The translations under genes and the position numbers were made by a program. Of a stretch of DNA of 64,000 nucleotides, positions 30,926 through 41,800 are shown in pieces (within the stretch, counting starts at the first letter, position 1; each line of letters starts with the position of its first letter). The DNA comes from Hexactinellida sp. DTS-2022 (Eukaryota > Porifera > Hexactinellida): positions 744,001 through 808,000 of the forward strand of contig JAPNXP010000013.1 in NCBI GenBank assembly GCA_028753945.1, read 5' to 3'. The notes under the pieces are model-generated. The model was given only the letters and a program-made list of their open reading frames with translations. It was not told the DNA's origin and did not search any database.

Positions 30926-31315
30926 AAGCTATACCTAAGGTGTCAGAGTGCTGCAGTAAGATCGAATTAATAATATCTTATTCCAGCCGTGAAAATGGGT
31001 CGATCTTATTCCAGTCGTGAAAATGGGTCGATCATATTCCAGCCGTGAAAATGGGTCGATCATATTCCAGTCGATCCTATTCAGGTTACCCGGATCGACG
31101 CCCTTGCTTAAGGACCATGGTTATTAATACATTGTATTATTAAATATTGCTTTCCCAGATGTTTGTTTTAGTATACCAGTCGTCTATCTTATCCTTGGTG
31201 CAAAATAACCATTCTTTGTATATGTATTCGAATGGTTACTTTAGTTTAACCTGATCTTGTGTATGTGAACAAAGGAAAAAACGTTATTTTGGGTTTTTCA
31301 ATACTTACATTTAAC

Positions 31316-31425
31316 TACAGTCGACTCCGCTTAATAGAGCCACCGGTTAATATATTTCTCCGCTTAATTAATCGGGTCAAAACAACCTGGTCCCGAGGTA
31401 ACTCTATTAAGCGGAATCGACTGTA
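31316..31425. mobile_element. pogo-like MITE (CCGCTTAAT family)
   Basis: A 110-bp element with ends TACAGTCGACTCCGCTTAAT and ATTAAGCGGAATCGACTGTA. A deletion derivative of the family at 9565-9753 and 52731-52922. Confidence 0.88.
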
Positions 31426-31429
31426 TATA

Positions 31430-32390
31430 GATTGCATGGCATACCTGCTAAATTAGCCTATACAAACCACTGAACGTATGCCAAGAATTTCCCTGGACAT
31501 TCGCTCACTTCCGTGGACACATTTAAATACCATTAATTAACCTGTTAACCAGCTCCCTCAAGTACTTAAGCATTGTTTATTCACGATTATTAATTTTCAA
31601 CCCCTTACGTGGCGATTATTCGAGCAAAAACTTATTTTGAATCTTAGTTTGCTTGAACATTAAATATAGCATTTTATAATATCTGCGAGCATAATTTCAC
31701 ATTAAGGATCGCGAAATTGGAATCACTCCACATACAAAACAATCGTTTAGGGGTACGTAATTACACAATTAATGAAAATGGCTTTAGGTTTTTAGATTAT
31801 CATTATATGTATAATATAATTATTACTCAGAATTCAACTCAGGAATTACTTTTATCAGCTGAACTACAAACTATTAAATTTAATTTTTCTAATTAGTAGC
31901 CACTAATTGATGTTCTTATTTATCGGCTTGAATTGAATCTTTCTTGATATTAAATTTCAAATGTATCCATATCCACAATTTATAATGTAAGCTTATCAAT
32001 GAATTTCTATTAATTAATATTCTTCATCATAACAAGTATAAGTTGTATTTATAATGTGCGCTACTAAGCTATTATCCACCTGTTTAGTTGTATAGCATAA
32101 CATTTTAGGTAATTCCAATTATTCTAAATATAGTGTCTATTGGACGTTATATATAGTTACATTTGTACCTGATTACTAATCAGAAAACTATTCCTGGAAT
32201 TAATAATTTTCTAAACTAACAGCTTACGTAAGTACGATTAGGACATTTTAATACAAATCCCACCAGCAGTGAAACTATTCTTAGCCACTTCCTTGTACTA
32301 AATTTAGATAATTTGGAGTTCACAATACGTATAAATAGTTGTAAAGTTATATTTTACACCAATATTGTTTATTGTTATTTGACGAATTTT
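31430..32390. other. Spacer upstream of the RBFOX-like gene
   Basis: No gene or repeat recognised; AT-rich. It probably holds the 5' UTR and promoter of the gene at 32391, but no defined motif can be claimed. Confidence 0.45.
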
Positions 32391-33323
32391 ATGGTTGACT
32401 TTAGCAAAATGTCAAACCAACACACTTTATACTTTGAATCTTCAACACAATCCAACGAATTCACTGGCAACATTTCACTCTCCCGCTCGTGTACACCTCC
32501 CCTAGCGCGCTCTATTTCTATCGAATCTGAGAAAGAAGGCCAGCCTATTTCATGTGTGACCAGCACATCCAATCCCTACGCAGACATTCCTCTCGCTAAA
32601 TCAAACTCTGTCCTTTCAGAAGAGACGCCTACTCTCACCTCACAGCGTTCTAACGCTTCCTCCACATCCTCGCACTCGCAGCCCAAGCGACTGCACGTCA
32701 GCAACATCCCATTCAGAATGCGGGAGCCGGATCTGAGACAGATATTCGGAGTGTTCGGGGAAATAACAGACGTGGAGATTATTTTCAACGAAAAAGGATC
32801 AAAAGGCTTTGGCTTCCTAACTTTCAAGAATTCAGAAGACGCACAGAGAGCTAAGGACACGATGCACAAGCGGCTTATAGAGGGCCGCGTCATCGAAGTT
32901 AACAACGCCACTCCTCGCTCCGGCCGCAGCAGAAGCCACTCGCACTCGCGACACAGAAACTCATTCTACCGAACTCCCGCTTCTGACGCTTCTATTCCCC
33001 CGCCTCACTTCACGACTGCCTACCACACAACAGAAGCAGCCTACGCTTGGGCCAATCTAGTCCAGCAGTCTCTCTACCAACAGGCGCTATACCAGTCCCC
33101 ACAGTTCTACTCGCAGTACCCCACGCCCCCGCCCTCGGTGCAGAGCGGGGGTTTCAGTGTGCACTCCAGTCCCAGCTGGTCACAGGGCAGTCCCAGCTGG
33201 TCCCCGAGCAGTGGGTGGGGACAGCCGAGTCCAAACTGGTCTCCATACCACTCTCTGACCAACAGCCCCGCGCCCTACAGAAGCCCGGTTCAGAGCAACG
33301 ATGTGCGGTACACACCGTACTAG
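32391..33323 (+). CDS. RBFOX-like RNA-binding splicing regulator
   Basis: A 310-residue, intronless protein with a single RRM at about residues 98-174 (from this start). RNP2 is LHVSNI and RNP1 is KGFGFLTF. The segment [21 protein letters not shown] followed by KGSKGFGF and [11 protein letters not shown] (read in parts) is the RBFOX signature; RBFOX proteins bind UGCAUG and regulate alternative splicing in the nucleus. The N-terminus is Ser/Thr-rich, the C-terminus rich in Ser, Pro, Tyr and Gln with a short RS-like patch (RSHSHSRHR) after the RRM. The frame stays open upstream to 32313, but that part looks like translated UTR. ATG at 32391 or 32409 is more plausible. GC content is much higher than the flanks. 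Confidence 0.88.
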   Translation: MVDFSKMSNQHTLYFESSTQSNEFTGNISLSRSCTPPLARSISIESEKEGQPISCVTSTSNPYADIPLAKSNSVLSEETPTLTSQRSNASSTSSHSQPKRLHVSNIPFRMREPDLRQIFGVFGEITDVEIIFNEKGSKGFGFLTFKNSEDAQRAKDTMHKRLIEGRVIEVNNATPRSGRSRSHSHSRHRNSFYRTPASDASIPPPHFTTAYHTTEAAYAWANLVQQSLYQQALYQSPQFYSQYPTPPPSVQSGGFSVHSSPSWSQGSPSWSPSSGWGQPSPNWSPYHSLTNSPAPYRSPVQSNDVRYTPY

Positions 33324-33621
33324 TTTTATTCATAATTTCAATACGCTGCCCTGACTTATATTTATATCGATTTGGTCACAGAATTCCAGTCATTTCACTC
33401 TTTCTAAAGAAATCCTTCAATCATGGATCGTTTAGGTTCAATTTATATTTGTACATCTTTATTATAACTCATTCCATTCGCCCCTATCCATCTCTGGCCC
33501 TGATCTTATAGCTTAGCTTATTTATGCATGGATTATTATTCTCTCTTTCATTCAAAGATTCAGATAATTGATATAATGTTGAATACCGCAAATAAACTCA
33601 GTTCACTATATCAAATTGTTT

Positions 33622-33799
33622 TACAGTGGATGCCGGTTATAAGCACATCGTCGGGAACTGCACTTATGGTGCTTATAACTGGCATGTGCTTATAACCGAC
33701 ATAAATTATACAGGGTAGATGGCAAAAGTTTTTCAACATAGTGTGCTTATATCTGATATGTTCTTATAACCGGTGTGCTTATATCCGACATCTACTGTA
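33622..33799. mobile_element. pogo-like MITE (GGTTATAAG family)
   Basis: A 178-bp element with ends TACAGTGGATGCCGGTTATAAG (first 20 bases shared with 40977) and ATATCCGACATCTACTGTA, TA borders. Lies ~300 bp after the RBFOX-like stop codon. Confidence 0.88.
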
Positions 33800-34820
33800 T
33801 TATTAGTTAGGAAAGGCTTAAGTATTTATTTAAGTTATAATGATATGTCCCTCTTCATGTATTGAGGAATATCATAATTATTTATTACAAAGTATTATAA
33901 AATATCCAATTATAATTGATTAGATGGAGAATTACTTGTTCCCATTAGGAGTACATCTTATGATAAATAACTTATTGATTTTTTGGTGAGAATTTCACAA
34001 TATTATTCGTTACTATGTTGACTATATTGAAATATTATTGTATTAGTCACGTTGCATGAAGAAAATGAAAAATAATTATCTCTATACAACTCAATCACAT
34101 TTTATCTGTAATTATTCCCAATAATTGTACTTCATCCATTTCAACATATATTAGAGGGAGATATAAATTCTGGGTTTATTCATTAAATGGTAGTAGGTGT
34201 ATTATTGGCGCTAAAAGGTGTACTCTCTTTTATTAATTTATATCTCGTGTAATTCATAGAATGTCTGGTGCCACTTTTGAACTGTATTGTGCTATAATTA
34301 GATGAACCTTTGTTCGGATGTCATGGTATACACTCCATTTTATATGTAATGAGTTCATAAAATTATTCAAGTAAATTTTTTAATCAACGTATACATACGA
34401 GGCATTTTTGTAGCCTTAATTAATTCGTCATAAAACTGATACATACTTGTATAATATTTTAACAGTTAAAGCAAAACTTAGTTAATCATCTGTTTGACTC
34501 AGCTATTTATTAATCATGATGCCATTTTAGTTGTATTTTATTGGATATTTATTTCTAATTATATAATTTGCTTAAATGATTATTGGTAATATTTCCAATT
34601 ATAATGTTTCTATTGTTCAATCGAGAAACCTGAAATTTACCGTTGGATTTCTGTCTATTTCAGGATTTCTCACCTTGTACTCTTACTGGACTTTGAACAT
34701 GTGGAGGATTCCCATTGGACAGCTAATACAAGAAATACGTTCAATATATTGCATCATCAACACTGATTATATATTAGTCTAAATATTTACTATTCTAATT
34801 TAATGTATTAATTTAGTGTA
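33800..34820. other. AT-rich spacer, nothing recognised
   Basis: A 68-codon frame at 34576-34782 shows no features. No repeats or genes supported. Confidence 0.45.
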
Positions 34821-34822
34821 CA

Positions 34823-35000
34823 TACAGCGAACTCTCGTTATAACGAAGTGCTTAGGACATGTAAATTCCTTCATTACATCCGGATATTCGTTATAAGCGG
34901 ATAATTATTGATTTATTTAGTGGTCTGGGAGGAAATATCAATTTCGTTATAAGCGATTATTTCGTTATATTCGACTTGATTATAACGGCAGTTTACTGTA
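34823..35000. mobile_element. pogo-like MITE (CGTTATAACGA family)
   Basis: Ends TACAGCGAACTCTCGTTATAAC and GATTATAACGGCAGTTTACTGTA (inner parts shown), with internal TTCGTTATAAGCG words. Sister copy at 39345-39523. Confidence 0.85.
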
Positions 35001-36530
35001 CTTACATATTTTAATCTTGTATCAAACACTGTCTGAATACAAGTGAGCAGCTATCAAATATTCTTAAGGTTAATTCGATTAGTACTAAGAGGACTGTCTA
35101 TCCTAAGGAATTTAACTCTCCCGTTCCCTTCAACTTAGTTAGCTACTCATACATTGACCTATTTGCCATGATAACTGGAGGCCCGATTGGCATATTTTAT
35201 TGGTCCCGAGACATAGGGCAACTGTCCCCCTGACCTCCTTATAAATACAACTTGATAGTACTTATAATAATACTTTCCTTCCTCAGGTGTATATTATCCG
35301 AATTTTATTGAAAGAAGGAATGATAATAGCATTGAATGGAACATGTCGTGGTTGTAATTTAATCCCAAACTTAATTGTAAATACATGACTTGTATTACTA
35401 AGTTAATTAGTCTCTAAAATGCAGTATCTTATTACGTAATACAAAATTGTCATTGTAATTCTTTAATGAACATGTGCTCGTTTAAGGAGTTGCAAAAGAG
35501 GTCACTAGATCTAAGTACCTCTCCCATTCGTTTGAGACACGTATCGACTAGTTCTATTTCTGGCTATGTATTACTCATATTGTAGTATTCTTAGTAACAA
35601 TTCATTCTCTGTTATCACGAGTGGATAGTTACCATTGAAATGTCCCTGTGTTGGGCAATTTATAACTATCCATTCCTGAGGTTTTAAGTCTGCCCTTTGG
35701 CAACTTTCCAGGAAGGAATTAATGGTCTAATCAGAATGGAATTCTTTTTGCTTAGAATCCAAGTCTGGTTGGCAATTTGTACATAATTTATTATTAATTA
35801 ATCACTTTGCTAACTATTCAACCCACGCTTGGTAAGAATTATCAAACGATTCAATTAATGATGTAAGGCTATATGAGCAAATAATTATCTATTTCATTAA
35901 TTAGAGTATCTGGAATACATTTCTTTCTTTGAAAAAATTGTTTTATTGAATATAATCATGCGAATCTTTGTTGTAATGAAAGTCTAACTGCAAAAAATAA
36001 ATACACTTAATTGGGACAATGTTAATGGGACAGACTATATTGTACAAATATATCACGTACTCCAATTGTTCACTTAATTTATCACGTACTCCAATTGTTC
36101 ACTTAATTTATCACGTACTCCAATTGTTCACTTAATTTATCAAACTCCTTTAAATATCTGCAACTCATTTAGTATTTAATTTTCTATTTGTTCAATACTA
36201 TTTTATTGCAAACGAAATGATGCGTATACCTGGTAACGAATAGAAGCATTGCTATGTAACAATTCCTGATGTTTACTATTTATTTTGATGGATCATTTAA
36301 ATATATAAGGTGTCATGAACATTGTGATGACTGTAAACATTGCACAACTATAAAGAATGAGCTGTGAATTTCCTATGAGAAACTCTATCATTCCACTTGT
36401 AGCAGCTAGTAACTAAGATTATAAATGTGAGAACTTCAAAATTACTTTCTAAATAGGATCAAATTACTATACATTCCGTCATAACCTAATTAGTAATCTA
36501 AATACTGTGATGTAATTTCAGCAGCTATCA
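35001..36530. other. Spacer upstream of WARS2, with a 31-bp tandem repeat
   Basis: At 36046-36140 the unit TATCACGTACTCCAATTGTT plus CACTTAATT is repeated three times without change. No gene is seen. A splice acceptor-like TTTCAG just before 36520 could end a 5' UTR or leader-peptide intron of WARS2. Confidence 0.55.
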
Positions 36531-37535
36531 ATGCGTAGAGTATTTTCTGGTATCCAGCCTTCAGGTGTACCTCACATCGGTAACTACCTAGGAGCTCTCA
36601 AGAACTGGATTTCCCTTCAGGACACCGAAACCGATCTCCCACCCATATACTGCATTGTAGACTTACACGCTCTCACAACACTATACGGACAACCACGGAT
36701 TCTACGACAACAGATTATAGAGTCAACAGCAAGTCTTATAGCCTGTGGACTTGATCCTAAAAAGAGTATTATATTCCAACAATCTTCAGTGCACCACCAC
36801 ACCCAGTTAGCTTGGATATTTTCATGTCTCGCCTCAACTGGCACGCTAGGGAGAATGACACAGTGGAAATCTAGACAGAAAACACACATGAGTACACTTG
36901 GCTTATTCTCCTATCCAGTTCTAATGTGTGCGGATATTTTGCTGTACAAAACAACACACGTGCCTGTAGGAGATGACCAGATACAGCATTTAGAGTTAGC
37001 TAGAAATATGGCAGAGAATTTCAATAAAACTTATTCAACTGATTTTCTAAATATACCCGAGCTGATTCTACCCATTGAATCAGGCGCTTGTCGAGTAATG
37101 AATCTAAGGGAACCGCTCGAGAAAATGAGTAAATCTAATCAGAGTCAATATTCGCGAATAAACCTTACAGACTCTCCGTCTGCTATAAAGAGTAAGGTTT
37201 TAATGGCTGTCACCGACGACACTTCTAAAGTTAGTTTCGAGCCTCAGACGAGACCTGGCGTTAGCAATTTAGTCTCAATTTATGCTAGTTTTAGTGAAAA
37301 ATCAATTGAAAATGTTTGTAAAGACTTTGAAGGCAAATCAACACACGAGTTTAAGGTTGCACTACATAACTTATTAATAGAGAAACTACAGGTATACCAA
37401 ACTGAATACAAACGTGTTATACAGGATAAGGCGTATATACTAACCGTATTAGAACAAGGTAGAGAACAAGCATTAGAGATTGCTGATCACAATATGAAAC
37501 AAATTATCAAACTAACAGGATTAGTTAATGATTGA
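36531..37535 (+). CDS. WARS2: Mitochondrial-type tryptophanyl-tRNA synthetase
   Basis: A 334-residue class I aminoacyl-tRNA synthetase that joins tryptophan to tRNA-Trp. The HIGH-type signature is HIGN at residues 15-18 within GIQPSGVPHIGNYLGAL, the KMSKS loop is at 198-202, and VGDDQIQHLELAR is typical of bacterial and mitochondrial TrpRS. Length equals bacterial TrpS and is slightly shorter than human WARS2 because no targeting peptide is seen. Translation may begin here, or a short upstream exon may supply the leader: TTTCAG ends 11 bases before the ATG, and an in-frame TAA stands just before that site. Intronless body. It is followed 286 bp on by NAA20 in the same direction. Confidence 0.93.
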   Translation: MRRVFSGIQPSGVPHIGNYLGALKNWISLQDTETDLPPIYCIVDLHALTTLYGQPRILRQQIIESTASLIACGLDPKKSIIFQQSSVHHHTQLAWIFSCLASTGTLGRMTQWKSRQKTHMSTLGLFSYPVLMCADILLYKTTHVPVGDDQIQHLELARNMAENFNKTYSTDFLNIPELILPIESGACRVMNLREPLEKMSKSNQSQYSRINLTDSPSAIKSKVLMAVTDDTSKVSFEPQTRPGVSNLVSIYASFSEKSIENVCKDFEGKSTHEFKVALHNLLIEKLQVYQTEYKRVIQDKAYILTVLEQGREQALEIADHNMKQIIKLTGLVND

Positions 37536-37821
37536 TTTACTTAACATTTTACGAATTCCATACACATTAAATGTTGTATATAACATGTCATATGATGTGC
37601 GACACAGGCTTCATTGAATGCACTTTTAAACAAAACAGTAGACACTATTATGTTGGCTGTTTCGCGACTTTATCAGCTGGTTAATTCTGATTTTTTTGGC
37701 CTCGCTAGTGTGAGTTTTGAAAGAATTTAAATCTTTGAATTTGCGTGTAATCATTCTGGTGTGATGTAATTTGTTAACATATTGATAACGTTATAAAGGA
37801 TTTATTAATTTACATATTAGA

Positions 37822-38355
37822 ATGACTATTTACCGTCCATTCACTTGTGATGACTTTTTTAAATACAATAATATAAATCTTGATCCGTTAACTGAGAACT
37901 ATGGAATTCCATTCTACCTCTCCTATATATCTCAATGGCCAGAATACTTCCGTATGGCTGAATCTGCGTCTGGTAAGCTAGTCGGGTATATAATGGGGAA
38001 ATCAGAGAGCAAGAATGGGAATGATGATTGGCACGGACATATAACAGCCGTGACTGTATCACCTGATTATAGGAAGCTTGGAATAGGTGCTAGCCTTATT
38101 CAATTCCTTGAAGATGTTTCTGAAATGAAAAAATGCTTTTTCGTAGATTTATACGTACGTGCTTCAAATGCAATAGCAGTTGGTTTGTACGAAAAGCTAG
38201 GCTATATTATATACAGGAGAGTTATTGGGTATTATTCTACGCCTGGACAGCCAGATGAAGACGGGCTAGATATGAGGAAAGCTCTTTCTAGGGACGTTAA
38301 TAAGAAATCTATGATCCCTATATCTGAACCTGTTAGTCCAGAGGATGTTACGTAG
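37822..38355 (+). CDS. NAA20: N-alpha-acetyltransferase 20, NatB catalytic subunit
   Basis: A 177-residue GNAT-fold protein, the same length as human NAA20. It begins MTIYRPFTCDDFFKYNNINLD (first 20 residues conserved in the family). The acetyl-CoA loop RKLGIGASL lies near residue 88, and the ending VGLYEKLGYIIYRRVIGYYS is characteristic. NatB acetylates nascent proteins starting Met-Asp, Met-Glu, Met-Asn or Met-Gln at the ribosome, together with NAA25. Intronless; strong family match; no unusual residues noticed. Confidence 0.95.
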   Translation: MTIYRPFTCDDFFKYNNINLDPLTENYGIPFYLSYISQWPEYFRMAESASGKLVGYIMGKSESKNGNDDWHGHITAVTVSPDYRKLGIGASLIQFLEDVSEMKKCFFVDLYVRASNAIAVGLYEKLGYIIYRRVIGYYSTPGQPDEDGLDMRKALSRDVNKKSMIPISEPVSPEDVT

Positions 38356-38497
38356 TTGTTAGTTGGATTAGAGTTTGGTGTAGAATTATTGTATAGTATT
38401 ACTCGGCTCCAGGTATTATAATGTAGTAGAAGTTTTGAATAGTTAATTCGTTGGTATTATCTTTAATAAAGTAGTTAACTATAGCATTATACACAAA

Positions 38498-38631
38498 TAC
38501 AGTAGACTCCACTTAATTGTTTCAATATTCCACAGAATTTACGAAACGGAATAACAGTTGGCTTGCGATATTTTCGGTTAATTGGGATAAAACGATCCAA
38601 AGTGACCCAATTAAGCAATCTATCTACTGTA
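38498..38631. mobile_element. pogo-like MITE (CCCAATTAAG family)
   Basis: Ends TACAGTAGACTCCACTTAATT and CAATTAAGCAATCTATCTACTGTA (inner bases shortened), TA borders; middle TTTTCGGTTAATTGGG. It lies between NAA20 and LOXL. Confidence 0.75.
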
Positions 38632-38863
38632 ATTTTGAATAATTCAAAAACTACTAACGAAGCATTGTTTAAATACTATACAGAGTCACAGACTATACAT
38701 TCTGTTTAACAGAGTATTATTATTGCATTTCAAATCCACAAATTATTAATTAATCAAGGAATGTGGTCTACCATAACATGTTGTTGAATAGTTGTATTTC
38801 TCTACTGAAATACAGCAATTAAATATAGCATTGAATAATCTATTGAGCTAGATATATCTGATA

Positions 38864-41800
38864 ATGTTATTTGTCTTAAGTTTAATTTTGCAGGGAGTTT
38901 TACTCTCTATTGTTCTCGCATATCAACATGGGGAAGTACGGCTTGCTGATCAGCATTATCGCTTTTCCACACACTACAACAGACAGTATGTGTTTGGTCG
39001 CGTGGAGATTATATGCGATACATGGGGAACTGTGTGTTGGAACAGATGGAGCTATTACGAGTCTAGAACTGTGTGTAGAGAGCTGGGGTATGATGGCACT
39101 TCGGATTGGAGGAGAACCCGGTTGGATAGAGTTATAGATGATAAAGAAATACTGCTAGATTATGTGTATTGCGACAGGGAAGAGAGAATGTGGGATTGCA
39201 GACACAATGACTGTTATAGAGTCAAATATACCTGCACGCATTATGATGACGTGTGGGTAGAATGCTATAGAAATTTCCCTGCACCAATATCAGGTATAGG
39301 GTTGTCAAATTTGTATTAATTTTTAATTTTTTGATAATTTATACTACAATGAACTCCCGTTATAACCAAGTCGGATATAACGAAATAGCTGCTTACAACG
39401 AAATGTAGATTTTTCTTAGGCACTAATTGCATTATTAATTATTATTCGCTTATAACGAATATCCGGATATAACGAAGGAATTTACATCTCCCAAGCACTT
39501 CGTTATAACGAGACTTTACTGTATTCAATAGATTTACCAATCAGGCTATCTAACCCAGAATCACTCATTGGATACGACAGCGATAGCAACAGCTTTCTGA
39601 ATGAACACAGAGTGCTACATGCCGGGTTATTACAAGCTAATATAAATGGTGACTGGCATTACCTATCTGGAGTAGGTTGGGGCATTATAGCCGCTACGGT
39701 AGCATGTGGGCAAATAGGCTATCCTTCTGTTAATTCTATTGCGGAGTATAATCCTGATCTCATCACAGAAAGACAGGTTATTACAATGTCAATGAGGAAC
39801 TTAGATTGTCATGGTAACGAGAGAGAGATTAAGGAATGCTATCATGAGGGTTGGGAAATTGAGGATTATGAAATAGAAGTTTTAGCTGCTGTTGATTGTA
39901 CGACTAGGGATCAGTTCCTGTCTGGCAAACAAACGGTATATAGTTATTCTCTATTATTTTATTATACAGTCAGGTTCTTTTATTATGAACATTCAAGGGA
40001 CCAAAAGTTGTGTTCATAACAGAGAGACTTCATAATAAGCGAACTCAACTTATACAAACCCTATGTAAGTTGTTAAATTGGGACCATAGGGCTTGTTCAT
40101 AATAAAAACATTTCATATTATCAGACGAAAAATTGTTCACAATAAGCAGACCTGACTGTATTATTTAATGACTATTAGTATTATTACAGTCACGTCTGCT
40201 TATTGTGAACAATTTTGTGTCTGCTTTATATGAAATCTTTTATTATGAACAAGCCCTATGGTCCCAATTTACAACTTACATAGGGTTTGAGTTTGCTTAT
40301 CATGATTTCTCTTTATTATGAATTTTTTGGTTAAATAATTGAATAATTGAATAATAACAGAAACTGACTTTATCTTGCTCAATTTACAGTACAATATCCG
40401 CTTATATTAACAACCTTATGTAGCTAAATACATTGCAACCTTACTCTGTTGTTTGTTAGGCAATCCATTTAATGAAACAGTTCTGATTGCAGCATTCTTG
40501 TGCAATTATTACAAAATACTTGTGAGCCAAATTAGATAATTACAAGCTCAGTTCCCTATTTGAGTCTTAGTTCTTTGCATAAGAGAATTGTAGCTAAATT
40601 GTTAATACTACTAACTTGTGAGAGATAATTATAAGGTGAAACAGCTTAAACCGAATACCGAATACGTAGTTCGGTTTACCAAATATTTATACAAAATATA
40701 CAAATAGCTTATCAAATTTACAGAGATTAAAGTTTTCTGAACATATGATTCGTTTGAAATAAATAGTGCATATTATAAACTAAATATATTCGGTTTATAA
40801 CCAAAAACCAACAGAATATCACTCCAGTTAACATCCGTTAATATGAACATTCGCTAATTCGACCAAAGTTCATATTAACGCATGTTGACTGTACTTATTT
40901 TCCAAATAGTTTTTAATCCAACCTAATATTGAATTATTCGGTTATAACCTTGATTAATTAATACTTAGCTAGCTAATACAGTGGATACCAGTTATAAGAA
41001 CATCGTCGGGAACTGAAAATAATGTTATTATAACTGGGATAAATTATATAGGGGTATATGGCAACCGTTTTCCAGTAGAATGTTCTTATACCCGGTGTTC
41101 TTATACACGGTGTACTTATAACCGGTGTACAGGTAAACCTCCTAAAGCGGCACCTCCGAGTAGCGGCAACCTCCGAGAAGCGGCACAAAATCATTCTCCC
41201 GATGGGTGCCGCTTTGGGAGTTTTACCTTACGAGCAACCTCCCAAAGCGGCAACCTCCGAGAAGCGGCACAAAATCATTCTCCCGATGGGCGCCGCTTTG
41301 GGAGGTTTACCTGTACTTATAACCAATGTTCTTATATCCACTGGAGCATCCTTATATGTAGACCGTCTAGAAATAGACGGTCTATAAAAGCCCATACAAA
41401 TAAGCCAAAAATTTGTAGACCGTCTATAAATTCTGTAGACCACTTGCCCTGCTTTTTATGGGTAATACTAATGCATAGGGAATAAAACCTGGTCTATTTC
41501 TAGACGGTCTACATATAAGATATCTCATATCCACTGTAACTTAATAAGGATCTCGTTAGTCATTCCGCTTGCGAGGCAGCAGCAGCTACTGGGAGGGACG
41601 ATTGGAAGTTCTGTACGATCTCTCCTGGGGCTCCGTTTGTGGGAAGAGATTCTCACTCACGCACGCAGACATCGCTTGTAAGAGCTTAGGAGTAGGGAGA
41701 GCTGAGGAGGTGTTTGAAACCGCGAGTCGAGGCTTTGGTCGCGGGATAGGCAGGGTATGGCTTGGAGACTTTAAGTGCGGAGAGCAGATATCAGCTGACT

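Larger units (their letters stand above)
30419..31084. mobile_element. Inverted-repeat element carrying ribozyme copy C
   Basis: Ends CTGAATAGGATCGAC and GTCGATCCTATTCAG are exact complements. Each arm contains three to four ~30-bp units of GGAATAAGATCGACCCATT with TTCACG, inverted between the arms (30440-30560 and 30955-31075). No clear target duplication. The loop holds the ribozyme element at 30627-30925. Confidence 0.75.
40977..41538. mobile_element. pogo-like MITE with two nested MITEs, LOXL intron 2
   Basis: Outer ends TACAGTGGATACCAGTTATAAG and ATCTCATATCCACTGTA. Two other TA-flanked MITEs sit inside (41128-41315 and ~41354-41515). The outer element ends 21 bp before exon 3. Confidence 0.8.

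Noticed and set aside
32313..32390. Upstream extension of the RBFOX-like reading frame
   Set aside because: The frame is open, but the residues look like translated UTR and lack any family similarity; ATG at 32391 or 32409 is more likely.
33047..33511. 154-codon plus-strand ORF overlapping the RBFOX-like 3' end
   Set aside because: A second frame through low-complexity codons running into the 3' UTR; no independent support.
9003..36140. Tandem repeats of 30-31 bp (15766, 27118, 36046) as a CRISPR array
   Set aside because: The units are back to back with no unique spacers, no cas genes are near, and the genome is animal.
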